DNA from: Lujinxingiaceae bacterium
GTDB lineage: Bacteria > Myxococcota_A > Bradymonadia > Bradymonadales > Bradymonadaceae
NCBI GenBank assembly: GCA_013697635.1
Contig: JACCWM010000211.1
Coordinates: 108,857-172,856, forward strand
Direction of reading: 5' to 3'
DNA: 64,000 bases
Part shown: piece by piece, positions 40,214-51,208 of the stretch
Position numbering within the stretch: the first letter of the stretch is position 1
How the letters are laid out: every line of letters begins with the position of its first letter
Notes under the pieces: model-generated
The model's input: only the letters and a program-made list of their open reading frames with translations
The model's database searches: none
Told to the model about the DNA's origin: nothing
Translations under genes and position numbers: made by a program

Positions 40214-41899
40214 TTAGTCGAAGAGGCTGGCCAGCTCGTCGAGACCGGAGCGCAAAGCGTCGTCGCCGTCCTCCGAGACCTTGTTCGCTGACGCCGAACG
40301 GCACTGGCGCGGGTCGAGACCGGCGCGTTGCCAGCGCCAGTCGCGCGCGTGGATGAGCAGCGCGCTGCGAAGCGAGCCGATCGTCTTGTCGCCGAGGCCC
40401 TCGATGTGGGTGAGCATCTCTTCTTGTTCGGGAAGGCTTGCCAGCGTGGCGCCAGAGCTGTACCAGCGCGAGCGTGCAAAGGCCTTGAGGAATCGACCCT
40501 TGTCGCGTGTCGCGATCGGCAGCGTGTCAATCGCGAGCTCAAAATAGCCGGGAGCAAAAACGGCGCGCAGATCCGGGAGCAAGAGCAGGCGCTCATGGCC
40601 GGAGGCTGTGCGCGGGTCTGTCAAAACGTCGTCGCGCCCGGCGACAATGCCGTGGGTCGCGAGCCAGAGCTGTTCCATTTGATAGCTTTCCCAGGCCCGT
40701 TGCAAAGCGATCGCGCAGGGATGCTCAACGTGGCGCCGGGCCCAGTACAGCGCATCGCTAATCGATGAGAGCCGATCGAAGGGAAGATCCTGGTCGTCTT
40801 CAAAATCGAGCAACAGTACCGCGAGCGGATGCTGCTGCAAATTCTCGGCGCCGTCGATGCCTGTGGCGAGCACATGGTAGGGCTCCAAGATCTCGGCCAC
40901 GCTGATCGCGGCCTCACCCTCGCGCAGGCCGCGACTGGAGAGCAGCACCTCCTCCAAGATCAGCGCCACGGCGCATAAAAAGTCGCTGACGCCCTGAGCG
41001 TCGCCGGCAAGCTCTGCGATGTGAACGCGCAAGGTCACAAACGATTTGGGGTGCGAGAATTCGTCTTCGAGCACCTGGCGCACCCGGTTGATGATCTGCC
41101 AGCGGTGGGGTTTGTAGGCGTTGGACAGGCTCGGGCTTTGCAGAGGCTGCTTGGCGCGACTTCGCCTCGAGAGGGGATCGACGATCTTTCGCGCGAGCGC
41201 GAACTCGAAGGCCTTTGCGAAGTCCTCGGCGCTCGCTGCGGCCACCTCCTGGGCGAGTCGGCCGACGACATGGGCTGTCTGTTTGTCGACGGGGTGACCA
41301 AAAGCCAAGAAGCAAAAGCCCTCGAAGCGAATCGGCCAGCCCGAGTACAGCCCGCTGTTGCGGGTGAGCTCGCCGGCGCGCGTGATCACGCCGGCAAACG
41401 GCTCGCAAGCAGCAACGGCGGGCCCGGCAAAGGGATGGGCTGCGTCAAGGCGGCCACCATCGCGGTGGTGGTAGCACCAGACTTGGTAGGGCGTGGCCTG
41501 CAGACTTTCGAGCAACTCACGGCTCTCGCGGTCTCGAACGGCGGCCTGCACGCGCTTTTGAAGCGGTTCTTTGCCGTAAATACGGCTCAAAGAGAGCCCA
41601 TAGAGCGCAAAGGGTGTCAGCACGCAGGCGCGAAGCTCGGCGGGCACCAAATCGAAGTAGACGTTGAGCGATTGCGTCAGCTCGCTCAGCACCGAGACGC
41701 GGCTCTTGGTGATCAGCTGGTTGTGAGCGCCGATGCTCAGCTCGTGCAGCGAGGTCAGCAGCACGATCAGGCGCTCGCTGCTCGCATCGAGCCGCGCGCG
41801 CGCGCGGATCTCGCACAAAGAGACGACGTCAGGAGCCATACCGGGTGCACCGGCTGCGCGTGCACAGAAATCATCATCGTCATCGAAGTGCTTTGCCAT
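40214..41899 (-). CDS. Conserved hypothetical protein, 561 residues
   Basis: No family is recognised with certainty. The protein starts with an acidic stretch (MAKHFDDDDD), is mainly helical, and has no signal peptide or membrane segment. The region TRNSGLYSGWPIRFEGFCFLA (about 180-200) is a likely folded core. Near the C-terminus LTHIEGLGDKTIGSLRSALL looks like a helix-hairpin-helix, a fold often used for DNA or protein contacts. It is convergent with glpD (stops 10 bases apart) and precedes the polysaccharide locus B on the same strand, but a 119-bp gap follows its start, so linkage to that locus is uncertain. Confidence 0.6.
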   Translation of the reverse strand: MAKHFDDDDDFCARAAGAPGMAPDVVSLCEIRARARLDASSERLIVLLTSLHELSIGAHNQLITKSRVSVLSELTQSLNVYFDLVPAELRACVLTPFALYGLSLSRIYGKEPLQKRVQAAVRDRESRELLESLQATPYQVWCYHHRDGGRLDAAHPFAGPAVAACEPFAGVITRAGELTRNSGLYSGWPIRFEGFCFLAFGHPVDKQTAHVVGRLAQEVAAASAEDFAKAFEFALARKIVDPLSRRSRAKQPLQSPSLSNAYKPHRWQIINRVRQVLEDEFSHPKSFVTLRVHIAELAGDAQGVSDFLCAVALILEEVLLSSRGLREGEAAISVAEILEPYHVLATGIDGAENLQQHPLAVLLLDFEDDQDLPFDRLSSISDALYWARRHVEHPCAIALQRAWESYQMEQLWLATHGIVAGRDDVLTDPRTASGHERLLLLPDLRAVFAPGYFELAIDTLPIATRDKGRFLKAFARSRWYSSGATLASLPEQEEMLTHIEGLGDKTIGSLRSALLIHARDWRWQRAGLDPRQCRSASANKVSEDGDDALRSGLDELASLFD

Positions 41900-42019
41900 G
41901 GTCCGTCTTCATCTTCATTCGAGTCGGTTTGCGGACACCTGCTGGTGTTTCTACATGCCGGGAAGCTAACGTGAAGCCCCCACCGCGACATTCCCAGGCG
42001 AAGTCGTCGGCCCGCCCAT

Positions 42020-42694
42020 TCAGGCAGCCGAGACCGTACGTTTTGCGCGCCGGGGCGCCGGATCTGGACTGTAGCCGGGCAAGTCGAGGCCCATGAACTC
42101 CGGTGCCGTGACGTGGCCGTCCTGGCTGATGTCGGCGCGCCCCAGCACCTTGAGAACGGTCATCGCCAAAATTTTGATATCGAGCGCCAGGCTGCGATGG
42201 TCGACGTACCAGACATCGAGGGCGAATTTTTGCTCCCAGCTCAAATTGTTGCGACCGTTGACCTGGGCCCAGCCCGTGATGCCCGGTTTGACCTCGTGGC
42301 GGCGAGCCTGCTCCTCGGTGTAGCGGCTCAAATAACGCATCAAGAGCGGGCGCGGGCCGACCAGGCTCATTTCGCCGCGCACGACGTTGAACAGCGTTGG
42401 CAGCTCGTCGATGCTCGCTGAGCGCAAAAACTGTCCCAGCGCCGTGAGCCTGGGACCGTCATTGCCAATATCATCCTCTCCAGCCTTGGAGGGGCGCATG
42501 GTGCGAAACTTCCAGAGCGTAAAGGGAACGCCGCCGAGTCCGGGGCGCTCCTGTTTGTACAACACCGGCGAACCCAGAGAGAGGCGGATGGCGGCCGCGG
42601 CCGTCACCAAAACCGGTGAAACGGCGATCAGCCCGACGCATGCTGCCGAAAGGTCGATGGTGCGCTTTAATCGATCGAAGCTAAAGGTACGCAT
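42020..42694 (-). CDS. Undecaprenyl-phosphate sugar phosphotransferase, short (PglC/WcaJ C-terminal type)
   Basis: A 224-residue monotopic phosphoglycosyl transferase. The N-terminal re-entrant helix (RTIDLSAACVGLIAVSPVLV) is followed by VLYKQERPGLGG, FTLWKFRTM, SIDELPTLFNVVRGEMSLVG and GPRPLL, the hallmark motifs with catalytic Asp-Glu (DE) pair. It loads the first sugar phosphate onto undecaprenyl phosphate to begin repeat-unit synthesis. The ATG at 42694 (MRTFSFDRLKR) is chosen; an earlier in-frame start adds 17 residues of doubtful sequence. It is the last gene of locus B's first minus-strand group. Confidence 0.9.
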   Translation of the reverse strand: MRTFSFDRLKRTIDLSAACVGLIAVSPVLVTAAAAIRLSLGSPVLYKQERPGLGGVPFTLWKFRTMRPSKAGEDDIGNDGPRLTALGQFLRSASIDELPTLFNVVRGEMSLVGPRPLLMRYLSRYTEEQARRHEVKPGITGWAQVNGRNNLSWEQKFALDVWYVDHRSLALDIKILAMTVLKVLGRADISQDGHVTAPEFMGLDLPGYSPDPAPRRAKRTVSAA

Positions 42695-42747
42695 GAAGAG
42701 CTCTCTTCTTGGCAAAATTGAGCGAGACGTCTCACATTGAAACACTA

Positions 42748-44007
42748 TCAGGAGCTCGGCTTTGAACCCAGCGAAGCGGCCCGGCTAAGCCCATAGAGAT
42801 TGATCACCAGGGTCAAGCTCAGTTGAACCCCGAGCGCTACAGCAAAGGCCCAAACGGCGCCGAGCAAGCCATAGGGCGGGATAAGCAGATAGCAGGCCAG
42901 CGCACTGATCGCACAGATCACGACAAAGAGCACGGGCTGGACCCGAAAGTAGCGCATCGCGGTCATGCCGTAGCCAAGGCACGAGGTCAAGTAGGTCAAT
43001 GTCGCGGCGACCATCACCCAGACGAAGGCCTCGAGGTTTGCGGCAAAGGCCTCGCCGTACATCAAGGTGAGGATCTGGCGACCAAAGAGCATGGCCGCCG
43101 CCACGCCCAGGAGGCCGACGACCAGGGCGATGAGCACCATCCTGGCGAGCAGGCTGACGAACGCCCGCAGCTCGCCGGCGGCAAAATAATTGGCCAGACG
43201 CGGGCTGGCGGCCTGCCCAATTGCGCCGATCACCATACCACCGGCGATGATCAAATAGGCCATGGCGGCAAAGATTCCCAGGGCCTGCTCGCCAAGGTAG
43301 TGCTCGATGAAATAGCGCGGGATGTTGGCGTTGAGCGAGACGAACATGGCGGCAACGCCCAGCGGGGCAGCCAGACCGACGAGCGCGAGGCGAGCCTTGG
43401 CGCGCTGCGGTTTGCAGTGCGCAGCGAAGCTGTCGTACTGCCACCAGGGCCGGCTCGCCGGCAAATCGTAGAGCCACCACACGCCCGCCCAGGCGGCGGA
43501 CATGGCGATGACGCCGCCGATCAAGCTGTTCGTGAAAAAGTAGCCGGCGACCAGCGCGACAAGGCCCAAAACCCCGCGCAAAATAAGCGATTTCGAGACC
43601 AGATCGAGACGCTCATTGCGCTGCTCGAGGCCGTAGAAGATGTCGCTCATCGCTTCAAATGCTTTTGACAACCCCACGGCCACGATCACGGCGGCGGTCT
43701 CAGCACTGTAGCCAATGAGCGCGATCGCCGCGATCAGCACCAGCCCGATCAGGCTCGTGAGCAGGCGCACGAAGAGATAATCGCTGAAGGGATGGCTCTG
43801 GTGGGCGTCGGTGATCTGCACCTGGCGAAGCGAGAGGTTGGCCAAAATCATCACCGGCGCGGCCACGGCCAGCGCAAGCGCGAAGCGGCCGACCCCCTCG
43901 GGGCCGGCCAGGCGCGCCAGCACGACCACGATCGCCCACTGGCAGGCCGCATAGACGCTGTTGCCTGCCAGGGTCCAGGCGATGTTACGGCGCAGTGTCA
44001 AAGCCAT
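42748..44007 (-). CDS. Polysaccharide flippase, MOP family
   Basis: A 419-residue polytopic membrane protein with the MOP/Wzx pattern of 12 or more helices, starting RRNIAWTLAGNSVYAACQW and VLARLAGPEGVGRFALAL, the usual first two helices and intervening loop of O-antigen flippases. It would translocate the lipid-linked unit made in locus B. It is distinct from the flippase at 15.6 kb, suggesting either two polymers or separate steps. The start at 44007 lies 7 bases after the stop of the UDP-xylose synthase gene; longer in-frame versions run into that gene and are rejected. Confidence 0.86.
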   Translation of the reverse strand: MALTLRRNIAWTLAGNSVYAACQWAIVVVLARLAGPEGVGRFALALAVAAPVMILANLSLRQVQITDAHQSHPFSDYLFVRLLTSLIGLVLIAAIALIGYSAETAAVIVAVGLSKAFEAMSDIFYGLEQRNERLDLVSKSLILRGVLGLVALVAGYFFTNSLIGGVIAMSAAWAGVWWLYDLPASRPWWQYDSFAAHCKPQRAKARLALVGLAAPLGVAAMFVSLNANIPRYFIEHYLGEQALGIFAAMAYLIIAGGMVIGAIGQAASPRLANYFAAGELRAFVSLLARMVLIALVVGLLGVAAAMLFGRQILTLMYGEAFAANLEAFVWVMVAATLTYLTSCLGYGMTAMRYFRVQPVLFVVICAISALACYLLIPPYGLLGAVWAFAVALGVQLSLTLVINLYGLSRAASLGSKPSS

Positions 44008-44014
44008 CGGTCGC

Positions 44015-44977
44015 TCAGGCCTGGCCTCGTCGCACCAGGTTCTCAAAGTACGGGATCGTCTTGCGCAGTCCCTCGGCCAGCTTGATCTTCGGCTCCCAGC
44101 CGAGCTTCTCGCGCGCAAGCGAGATGTCCGGGCGGCGCTGCTTGGGATCGTCGGAGGGCAGATCGTTGAAGATCAACGACGAGCGCGCGTTGGTCATGTC
44201 GATGACGAGCTCGGCCAGCTGGCGGATCGTGAACTCCTCGGGGTTGCCGATGTTGACCGGGCCGACAAAGTCGGCCGGCCCCTCGACAAAGGTGATGATG
44301 CCCTCGAGCAGATCGTCGACATAACAAAACGAGCGCGTCTGGCTACCATCGCCATAGATCGTGATCGGCTCGCCTTTGAGCGCCTGAACGATGAAGTTGG
44401 AGACGACGCGCCCATCGGCCGGGTGCATGTTTGGCCCATAGGTGTTGAAGATGCGCGCGACCTTGATCTCCAGGCCGTGTTGGCGGTGGTAGTCAAAGAA
44501 GAGGGTCTCGGCGCAGCGCTTGCCCTCGTCGTAGCAGGAGCGAAGGCCGATGGGGTTGGTGTGCCCCCAGTAATCCTCGCGCTGGGGATGCACCTCGGGA
44601 TCGCCGTAGACCTCGCTTGTCGAGGCCTGGAAGATGCGCGCTTTGACCCGCTTGGCCAGCCCGAGCATGTTGATCGCGCCGTGCACGCTGGTCTTGGTCG
44701 TTTGCACCGGGTCGAACTGGTAGTGCACGGGGCTGGCCGGGCAGGCCAGGTTGTAGATGTGATCGACCTCGACGTAGAGCGGAAAGGTCACGTCGTGGCG
44801 CATCAACTCGAAGCGATGGTTGTCCAGAAGGTGGGCGACGTTGTCTTTGCTGCCGGTAAAGAAGTTGTCGACACAGAGCACGTCGTGGCCGCGCTCAAGC
44901 ATGCGCTCGCAAAGATGCGAGCCCAGAAAGCCGGCGCCTCCTGTGATCAAGACGCGTTTGCTCTTGGAGTTTCTCAT
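44015..44977 (-). CDS. uxs: UDP-glucuronate decarboxylase (UDP-xylose synthase)
   Basis: A 320-residue extended [22 protein letters not shown] begins the NAD domain; [36 protein letters not shown] with the catalytic Tyr-Lys, and [11 protein letters not shown] are diagnostic of UDP-xylose synthases. It oxidises UDP-glucuronate at C4, decarboxylates and reduces it to UDP-xylose. Its substrate is made by the UDP-glucose dehydrogenase at 47533-48885. It is followed closely by the flippase, and the 195 bp upstream (44978-45172) separating it from the epimerase gene hold no clear gene. Confidence 0.93.
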   Translation of the reverse strand: MRNSKSKRVLITGGAGFLGSHLCERMLERGHDVLCVDNFFTGSKDNVAHLLDNHRFELMRHDVTFPLYVEVDHIYNLACPASPVHYQFDPVQTTKTSVHGAINMLGLAKRVKARIFQASTSEVYGDPEVHPQREDYWGHTNPIGLRSCYDEGKRCAETLFFDYHRQHGLEIKVARIFNTYGPNMHPADGRVVSNFIVQALKGEPITIYGDGSQTRSFCYVDDLLEGIITFVEGPADFVGPVNIGNPEEFTIRQLAELVIDMTNARSSLIFNDLPSDDPKQRRPDISLAREKLGWEPKIKLAEGLRKTIPYFENLVRRGQA

Positions 44978-45172
44978 GGGTGGGCCTCATCAACAGTATT
45001 TTAAGTCGTGAATTTGCACACAGCATGCAGCGATCAGCCACGGCACACACGCCACGGCTCGAAACTCGAAACAGGGCGTGTTCAGGTTGGCGCGCGCTGC
45101 ACACAAGGTGCGCAGGCGGCGGCTGAATGCTCGGTGCTGACTTGAATGAATGTGGGCCCGAAGTCGGCGATT

Positions 45173-46201
45173 TCAAACGCGATAATAGTCGCGGTACCAG
45201 GCCACAAAGTGCGCGATGCCATCCTCGATCGAGGTGGCCGGCTTGAAGCCCACGTCGCGGCTCAAATCGTCGACGTCGGCAAAGGTCGCCGGCACGTCGC
45301 CGGGCTGCATCGGCAGCATGTTTTTGGCGGCCTTTTGGCCCAGGCAGTCTTCGAGCGCGCCGATCATGTCCATCAGCGCCACCGGATTGCTGTTGCCGAT
45401 GTTGTAGATCCGATAAGGCGTCGCGCTCGTGCCCGGATCGGGGGCCATCGACGACCAGTCGGGGTTGGGGCTGGCCACCTTGTCGCTGACGCGGATCACG
45501 CCCTCGACGATGTCGTCGACGTAGGTGAAATCGCGCTGCATCGCGCCATGGTTGAACACGTCGATCGGTCGGCCCTCGAGGATCGCCTTGGTGAACAAGA
45601 ACAGGGCCATGTCCGGTCGGCCCCAGGGACCATAGACGGTAAAGAAGCGCAGACCCGTGGTCGGCAAACCGAACAGATGGCTGTAGGTGTGGGCCATGAG
45701 CTCGTTGGCCTTCTTGCTCGCGGCATAGAGGCTCACCGGATGGTCGACGTTGTCGTGCACCGAGAAGGGCATCTTGGTGTTCGAGCCGTACACCGAGCTC
45801 GACGAGGCGTAGGTCAGGTGCGCCACGGCGTGGTGGCGGCAGCCCTCCAAGATGTTCACAAAACCCACGATATTGCTGTCGATATAGGCCTGCGGATTGA
45901 TCAGCGAGTAGCGCACGCCGGCCTGGGCGGCCAGATGCACCACGCGCTCGAATTTTTGGGCGGCGAAGAGCTGCTCGATCGCCGCGCGATCAGCGAGGTC
46001 AATCTTGTGGAAGCTGAAGTTCTCGTGGCCCGTGAGCTGCTCGAGGCGCGCGTGCTTGAGGTTGACGTCGTAATAGTCGTTGAGGTTGTCGAGGCCGACG
46101 ACCTGGTCGCCGCGATCGAGCAGCCGGCGCGTGAGGTGAAAGCCGATGAAGCCGGCACAGCCAGTCACGAGAATGCGTTGGGGAGTAGGATGGGTCGTCA
46201 T
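45173..46201 (-). CDS. UDP-glucuronate 4-epimerase (CapI/LpsL type)
   Basis: A 342-residue extended SDR starting with [15 protein letters not shown] and [14 protein letters not shown], the characteristic pair of bacterial UDP-glucuronate 4-epimerases. The active site is YAASK, and [17 protein letters not shown] and [16 protein letters not shown] complete the signature. It converts UDP-GlcA to UDP-GalA. With the two dehydrogenases and UDP-xylose synthase in the same strand it gives an acidic-sugar/pentose supply. ATG at 46201 is used; a GTG four codons earlier is possible. The next gene upstream ends 28 bases away. Confidence 0.92.
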   Translation of the reverse strand: MTTHPTPQRILVTGCAGFIGFHLTRRLLDRGDQVVGLDNLNDYYDVNLKHARLEQLTGHENFSFHKIDLADRAAIEQLFAAQKFERVVHLAAQAGVRYSLINPQAYIDSNIVGFVNILEGCRHHAVAHLTYASSSSVYGSNTKMPFSVHDNVDHPVSLYAASKKANELMAHTYSHLFGLPTTGLRFFTVYGPWGRPDMALFLFTKAILEGRPIDVFNHGAMQRDFTYVDDIVEGVIRVSDKVASPNPDWSSMAPDPGTSATPYRIYNIGNSNPVALMDMIGALEDCLGQKAAKNMLPMQPGDVPATFADVDDLSRDVGFKPATSIEDGIAHFVAWYRDYYRV

Positions 46202-46229
46202 GAGCTCTGCCACAAGGTGAGGGTGTCGT

Positions 46230-47507
46230 TCAAAGCCGCTCGTCGACTTCGTCGCGCGCGAGCACGTATTTGATGTCGTAGATCACGGAGTTCACTTTGC
46301 CCAGCGCCCGGATCTGCTCGGCGCCCATGGCGACGAACTGCTTGTGGGAGACGGCCAAGATGATCGCGTCGTAGCGCCCGGCCTCGAGCCTGTCCACCGG
46401 CAAGATCCCGTACTCGTGCTGGGCCTGCTCGGGATCGACCCAGGGATCGTAGACCTCGACGTTGGCGTGGTAGCTGTCGAGCTCGCGGATGATGTCGATC
46501 ACGCGCGTATTGCGCAGATCCGGACAGTTCTCCTTGAAGGTCAGCCCCATGACCAGGATGTTTGCATCGACCACGTGGATGCGCCGGCGCGTCATCAGCT
46601 TGGTGAGCTGGCTTGCCACGAAGATGCCCATGTTGTCGTTGACCCGCCGCCCGGCCAGGATCATCTCCGGGTTGTAGCCGATCTCCTGGGCCTTGTGGGT
46701 CAGGTAATAAGGATCGACGCCGATGCAGTGTCCACCGACCAGGCCGGGGCGAAAGGGCAGAAAGTTCCACTTGGTGCCGGCCGCCTCCAAGACCTCTTCG
46801 GTGTCGATGCCCAGCCGGTTGAAGATCATGGCTAGCTCGTTGATCAGGGCGATGTTGACGTCGCGCTGGGTGTTCTCGATCACCTTGGCCGCCTCGGCAA
46901 CGCGAATGCTGCTCGCCAGGTGCGTGCCGGCCGTGATGATGCTCTTGTAGAGCTCGTCGACAAAGGCTGCGGCTGCGGGCGTCGAGCCGCTGGTGACTTT
47001 TTTGATCGTGGGTAGGCGGTGCTCCTTGTCGCCGGGATTGATGCGCTCGGGGCTGTAGCCGGCAAAGAAGTCCTCGTTGAACTTCAGCGCGCTGACACGC
47101 TCCAAGATCGGCACGCACACCTCCTCGGTGGCTCCTGGATAGACCGTCGACTCGTAGATCACGACGTCGCCGGCTTTGAGCACCTTGCCCACCGACTCGC
47201 TCGCACTCTCCAGCGGGCTGAGATCGGGGCGCTTGTGATTGTCGATCGGCGTGGGCACGGTGACGATGAAGACGTTGCAGCCACGCAAATCTTCGAGCTC
47301 GGCCGTGTAGCTCAGATGCACGGCCTCGGCCAGCCCGTCGCCTTCGACCTCGAGGGTGAGGTCGCGCCCGGCGCGAAGCTCCTCGATGCGTCGGCGGTTG
47401 ATGTCAAAGCCAACCACCGAAAAGCGCTTGCCCAGCTCGACGGCCAGAGGCAGGCCGACATAGCCCAGGCCGATGATCGCGATGCGGGCATCTTCAAGTT
47501 TCAACAT
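46230..47507 (-). CDS. Nucleotide-sugar dehydrogenase, WbpA/TviB type
   Basis: A 425-residue UDP-sugar 6-dehydrogenase. [19 protein letters not shown] is the NAD motif of the WbpA/TviB/VipA subgroup, which oxidises UDP-GlcNAc or UDP-GalNAc at C6. [18 protein letters not shown] and [13 protein letters not shown] with the catalytic Cys confirm it. The C-terminal UDP-binding domain has [14 protein letters not shown]. It therefore probably provides an N-acetyl-hexosaminuronic acid, unlike the neighbouring UDP-glucose dehydrogenase. The ATG at 47507 begins just before the Rossmann strand and is preferred to a start 24 codons earlier. UDP-glucose specificity cannot be ruled out from sequence alone. 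Confidence 0.9.
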   Translation of the reverse strand: MLKLEDARIAIIGLGYVGLPLAVELGKRFSVVGFDINRRRIEELRAGRDLTLEVEGDGLAEAVHLSYTAELEDLRGCNVFIVTVPTPIDNHKRPDLSPLESASESVGKVLKAGDVVIYESTVYPGATEEVCVPILERVSALKFNEDFFAGYSPERINPGDKEHRLPTIKKVTSGSTPAAAAFVDELYKSIITAGTHLASSIRVAEAAKVIENTQRDVNIALINELAMIFNRLGIDTEEVLEAAGTKWNFLPFRPGLVGGHCIGVDPYYLTHKAQEIGYNPEMILAGRRVNDNMGIFVASQLTKLMTRRRIHVVDANILVMGLTFKENCPDLRNTRVIDIIRELDSYHANVEVYDPWVDPEQAQHEYGILPVDRLEAGRYDAIILAVSHKQFVAMGAEQIRALGKVNSVIYDIKYVLARDEVDERL

Positions 47508-47532
47508 GATCCATTCTCGTAGGGGGGGAGCG

Positions 47533-48885
47533 TCAGGCTCCAAGCGAGTTATTTCCGCGGCCGATCCCGATATAGTCAAAGCCTTCTTGCTTCATCTGGC
47601 GAGGGTCGTATTGGTTGCGCCCGTCGAAGATGCGCGCCACCTTCATGAGCTTTCGCATCACGTTGAAGTCGGGATGGCGAAAGGGTTTCCACTCGGTGAC
47701 GAGCACCATGGCGTCGACGCCCTCGAGCGCATCGTACTGATGCTGGGCCAAAATCAGCTGCTTGGAGTCAAACCAGGCCGGCGAAAGCTCGCGGCGCGCG
47801 CTCTCCATGGCGACCGGATCGTAGGCCTGCACACGCGCACCGGCGGCCATGAGCCGCTCGAGCAGGATCACGGCCGGCGCCTCGCGGATGTCGTCGGTGC
47901 CCGGCTTGAACGAGAGCCCCCAAAGCCCGAAGGTGCAGCCGCTCAAATCCTCGCCGTAGCGGGCCACGATCTTTTCGAAGAGGCGGTGCTTCTGGCGCTC
48001 GTTTCGCTCCTCGACCGAGCGCAGGATGTAGGGCTCGAACTCGAAGTCCTCGGCCATGTGAATCAGGGCCTTGACGTCTTTGGGAAAGCACGAGCCGCCA
48101 TAGCCGCAGCCCGGATAGATGAACGAGTAGCCGATGCGGCTGTCCGAGCCGATGCCCTTTCGCACGTTCTCGACGTCGACGCCCATGCGCTCGCACAGGT
48201 TGGCGATCTCGTTCATAAACGAGATCTTGGTCGCGAGCAGGGCGTTGGCCGTGTACTTGGTCATCTCGGCGTCGCGAACGCCCATGAACATGACGCGCTC
48301 ATGGTTGCGGTTAAAGGGCGCATAGAGCTCTTGCAAGACGTCGCGCGCCTGAGTGCTTTCGGTGCCGATCACGACACGATCGGGGCGCATGAAGTCGTCG
48401 ACGGCCGCGCCCTCTTTCAAGAACTCGGGGTTGCTGACCACGTCGAAGTCAAAGCTGACGCCGCGCCGATCGAGCTCGACCTGGATCGCTTTGCGCACCT
48501 TTTCGGCCGTACCCACGGGCACGGTGGATTTGTCGACGATGATCGTATAGGCGCTCATGTGCTGGCCGATCTCGCGGGCCACGTCGAGCACGTACTTCAA
48601 ATCGGCCGAGCCGTCCTCGCCAGGCGGCGTGCCCACGGCGATGAACAACACGCTGGCCTGCTTCATCGCCTCCGCAAGCGAGGTCGAAAACGACAGCCGG
48701 CGCTCGCTGTGATTGCGCTTGACGAGCACATCGAGGCCGGGCTCGTAGATCGGCAAGACGCCCCGCTCGAGGCCTTCGATCTTTTTGGCGTCGATATCTA
48801 CACAGGTGACATTGTTACCCATCTCGGCAAAACAGGTGCCAGTGACCAATCCCACATAACCTGTTCCAATAACGGTAAGATGCAT
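47533..48885 (-). CDS. ugd: UDP-glucose 6-dehydrogenase
   Basis: A 450-residue enzyme of the Ugd/UdgH type. [20 protein letters not shown] starts the protein; [25 protein letters not shown] and the active-site [12 protein letters not shown] with the thiol nucleophile follow, and [18 protein letters not shown] opens the UDP-binding domain. It oxidises UDP-glucose twice with NAD to UDP-glucuronate, the precursor for the UXS and 4-epimerase encoded downstream. ATG at 48885 is chosen; an in-frame start 15 codons earlier is not supported. The 132 bp upstream, before the CapD-type gene's stop, hold no clear gene. Confidence 0.94.
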   Translation of the reverse strand: MHLTVIGTGYVGLVTGTCFAEMGNNVTCVDIDAKKIEGLERGVLPIYEPGLDVLVKRNHSERRLSFSTSLAEAMKQASVLFIAVGTPPGEDGSADLKYVLDVAREIGQHMSAYTIIVDKSTVPVGTAEKVRKAIQVELDRRGVSFDFDVVSNPEFLKEGAAVDDFMRPDRVVIGTESTQARDVLQELYAPFNRNHERVMFMGVRDAEMTKYTANALLATKISFMNEIANLCERMGVDVENVRKGIGSDSRIGYSFIYPGCGYGGSCFPKDVKALIHMAEDFEFEPYILRSVEERNERQKHRLFEKIVARYGEDLSGCTFGLWGLSFKPGTDDIREAPAVILLERLMAAGARVQAYDPVAMESARRELSPAWFDSKQLILAQHQYDALEGVDAMVLVTEWKPFRHPDFNVMRKLMKVARIFDGRNQYDPRQMKQEGFDYIGIGRGNNSLGA

Positions 48886-49017
48886 CGTGTAACTCTCAAT
48901 TGACAGAAATCTTGAATAACTGCGCGACAAGCCCTAAGTCGCCCGCCGCGGGCACATTTTGTAGCCTTTTAGGCGCATGGTTTCAACCATCGACACAGCA
49001 TGGCGAGTCGTCTCCCG

Positions 49018-50997
49018 CTAGATGTGGCGCACGACGCTCTGCTCGAGCGCCTCGATCGGCAAAAGCGCCTCGCTGATGTCCGGGTGCGAATAGGTCGGCA
49101 CGAGCGCCTTGAGCAGACGGCGCACGTCGAGCTCCTGGGCGTCAAAGGCGGCCGCAATCAGAGCCTCGTAGAAGTTCATCAAGGGCTCGAGGTCGCAGAT
49201 CGCGCTCTTGCCGATGAAGATCTTGGCGTGGCTGGTGCGGTCGACCTCTTCATCGGCCAGGGTGAGCTCTTCAAAGAGCTTTTCGCCCGGGCGCATGCCG
49301 GTGTAGACGATCGGCACGTCCTCCTCGTTCATGCCCGAGAGGCGCACCATGTCGCGGGCCAGATCGGCGATCTTGACCGGCTCGCCCATGTCCAAGATGA
49401 AGACCTCACCGCCGCTCTTGAAGGCTGCGGCCTGCAAGACGAGCTGCACGGCCTCGGGGATCGTCATGAAATAGCGCGTCATCTGTGGATCGGTGACCGT
49501 GATCGGGCCGCCCTGGCGAATCTGCTCGCGAAAGATCGGCACGACGCTGCCGTTGGAGCCGAGCACGTTGCCAAAGCGCACCGCGCAAAACTTCGTCTCC
49601 GGGCAGCTCACACCGAGCTTTTGGATGTACATCTCGGTGACGCGCTTGGTCGCCCCCATCACGCTGGTCGGATTGACGGCCTTGTCGGTCGAGATCAGCA
49701 CAAAGGAGGCGGCCTTGAACTCGGCGGCCAGGTCGGCCATGGTCTGGGTGCCGACCACGTTGTTCTTGACCGCCTCGCAGGGGTTTTGCTCCATCAGCGG
49801 TACGTGCTTGTAGGCGGCGGCGTGAATGATCACGTCGGGCTGGTGGCGCAAAAAGACGGCGCGCATGCGGTCGCTATCGCAAACGCTCGCCACATACGCC
49901 ACGGTTGCCTCGCCCGGGTGCGAGGCGTCGAGCTCGCGGTGGATGAAGAACAGCGGCGTCTCGGCGCTGTCGATCATGACCAGCTCGCGCGGCCCAAAGC
50001 GCAGCACCTGGCGGCAGAGCTCGGAGCCTATCGAGCCGCCCGCGCCGGTGATCAGCACCGTGCGCCCCTTCAAGAAGCGCCCGATCGCCTCGACGTCGAG
50101 CTTGACCGGCTCGCGACCGAGCAAATCCGAGATCGACACCTCGCGCAGCCGGTTGAGCGAGACGTCCTGCTCTAAAATCGCCTCGACGGCCGGCAAGATC
50201 TTGGTCGAAACCTGCGCGGCGCGCGCCGTCTCCACGACCTGGCGGATCTGCTGGCGGCTGGCCGAAGGCATGGCGATGATCACCTGCTCGACGTCGTGCT
50301 TGGCCACCAGCTCACCCAGCGCGCTGATCGGGCCGGCCACCGGCACGCCGTTGATGCGCAAACCCTGCTTGTAGGGATCGTCGTCGACAAAGGCCACCGC
50401 GCGGTAGCGCAGATTGCCATTTTTGCTGATCTCGCGCAGCAGCATGTCGCCCGTGTCCCCGGCGCCGGCGATGATCAAGTTCACCGGGCGCGTCGTATGG
50501 CCGCGGTTGACCGCCGCCTCGCGCAGCAGCCGCAGGCTCGCCCGCGCCCCGGCCAAAATCACCAGCGACAAGAAGAAGTCGAGCAAATAGATCGAGCGCG
50601 GAAAACTGCTCGGCGCAAACACGAAGACGTTGAGCGCCATGAACAACACCGAGCAGATCGCCAGCGCGTGGGCCAGCGCAATCACGTCGTGCAGGCTGAC
50701 GTACTTCCACCAGCCCTGGTACATCTTCAATGCCCCAAAAACCACCATTTTGACGCACAGCACAGCGAGCAGCCCCTGCCACATCGGCGCCCACATCGCC
50801 TGGGGAAGCTCAAAATCGAAACGGATGAAAAAGGCGCTCAAATAGGCGAGCGAAAAAAATGCCAGATGGATGCTGGCAACAACACAGAGTCTGACGACTC
50901 GAGGAATCGGGTAGAGACTATCGAGTCGACCTTTCGTTGACGAGCTAGCCATGATCACGACCGGGGCACGAGAAGTCATCGCGCTGCATCGAGACAT
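49018..50997 (-). CDS. Membrane nucleotide-sugar epimerase/dehydratase (CapD/WbpM family)
   Basis: A protein of about 659 residues. The N-terminal part has about four transmembrane helices (for example VASIHLAFFSLAYLSAFFI), then a first Rossmann-like CoA-binding-type region (LIIAGAGDTGDMLLREI) and a catalytic SDR domain (VLITGAGGSIGSELCRQVL, HAAAYKHVPLME, STDKAVNPTSVMGATKR). This matches WbpM/CapD-type UDP-GlcNAc 4,6-dehydratases, which supply 6-deoxy-amino sugars such as QuiNAc or FucNAc. The start is uncertain: an ATG at 50997 has GAGG seven bases upstream; an ATG at 50952 (MASSSTKGR) is a shorter alternative. It lies downstream of the Wzy gene on the same strand. Confidence 0.88.
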   Translation of the reverse strand: MSRCSAMTSRAPVVIMASSSTKGRLDSLYPIPRVVRLCVVASIHLAFFSLAYLSAFFIRFDFELPQAMWAPMWQGLLAVLCVKMVVFGALKMYQGWWKYVSLHDVIALAHALAICSVLFMALNVFVFAPSSFPRSIYLLDFFLSLVILAGARASLRLLREAAVNRGHTTRPVNLIIAGAGDTGDMLLREISKNGNLRYRAVAFVDDDPYKQGLRINGVPVAGPISALGELVAKHDVEQVIIAMPSASRQQIRQVVETARAAQVSTKILPAVEAILEQDVSLNRLREVSISDLLGREPVKLDVEAIGRFLKGRTVLITGAGGSIGSELCRQVLRFGPRELVMIDSAETPLFFIHRELDASHPGEATVAYVASVCDSDRMRAVFLRHQPDVIIHAAAYKHVPLMEQNPCEAVKNNVVGTQTMADLAAEFKAASFVLISTDKAVNPTSVMGATKRVTEMYIQKLGVSCPETKFCAVRFGNVLGSNGSVVPIFREQIRQGGPITVTDPQMTRYFMTIPEAVQLVLQAAAFKSGGEVFILDMGEPVKIADLARDMVRLSGMNEEDVPIVYTGMRPGEKLFEELTLADEEVDRTSHAKIFIGKSAICDLEPLMNFYEALIAAAFDAQELDVRRLLKALVPTYSHPDISEALLPIEALEQSVVRHI

Positions 50998-51208
50998 TAG
51001 CGCCTCGACACGCACATACCAATCACATGGCCACGCACACTGGCGCGCGCGGCCCTGCATGCAAATCTCCCGCTGTTTGCGGCTATTTACACTGCTCATT
51101 ACTGCACGATGCGATATGGACTAAACGTATTACCACCGCCTCAGAGTCAATCACGGGCGCGTCCGCCGAGCCTGGCGATGCGCATGGAGATGGCGCGGCG
51201 GGCGGTCC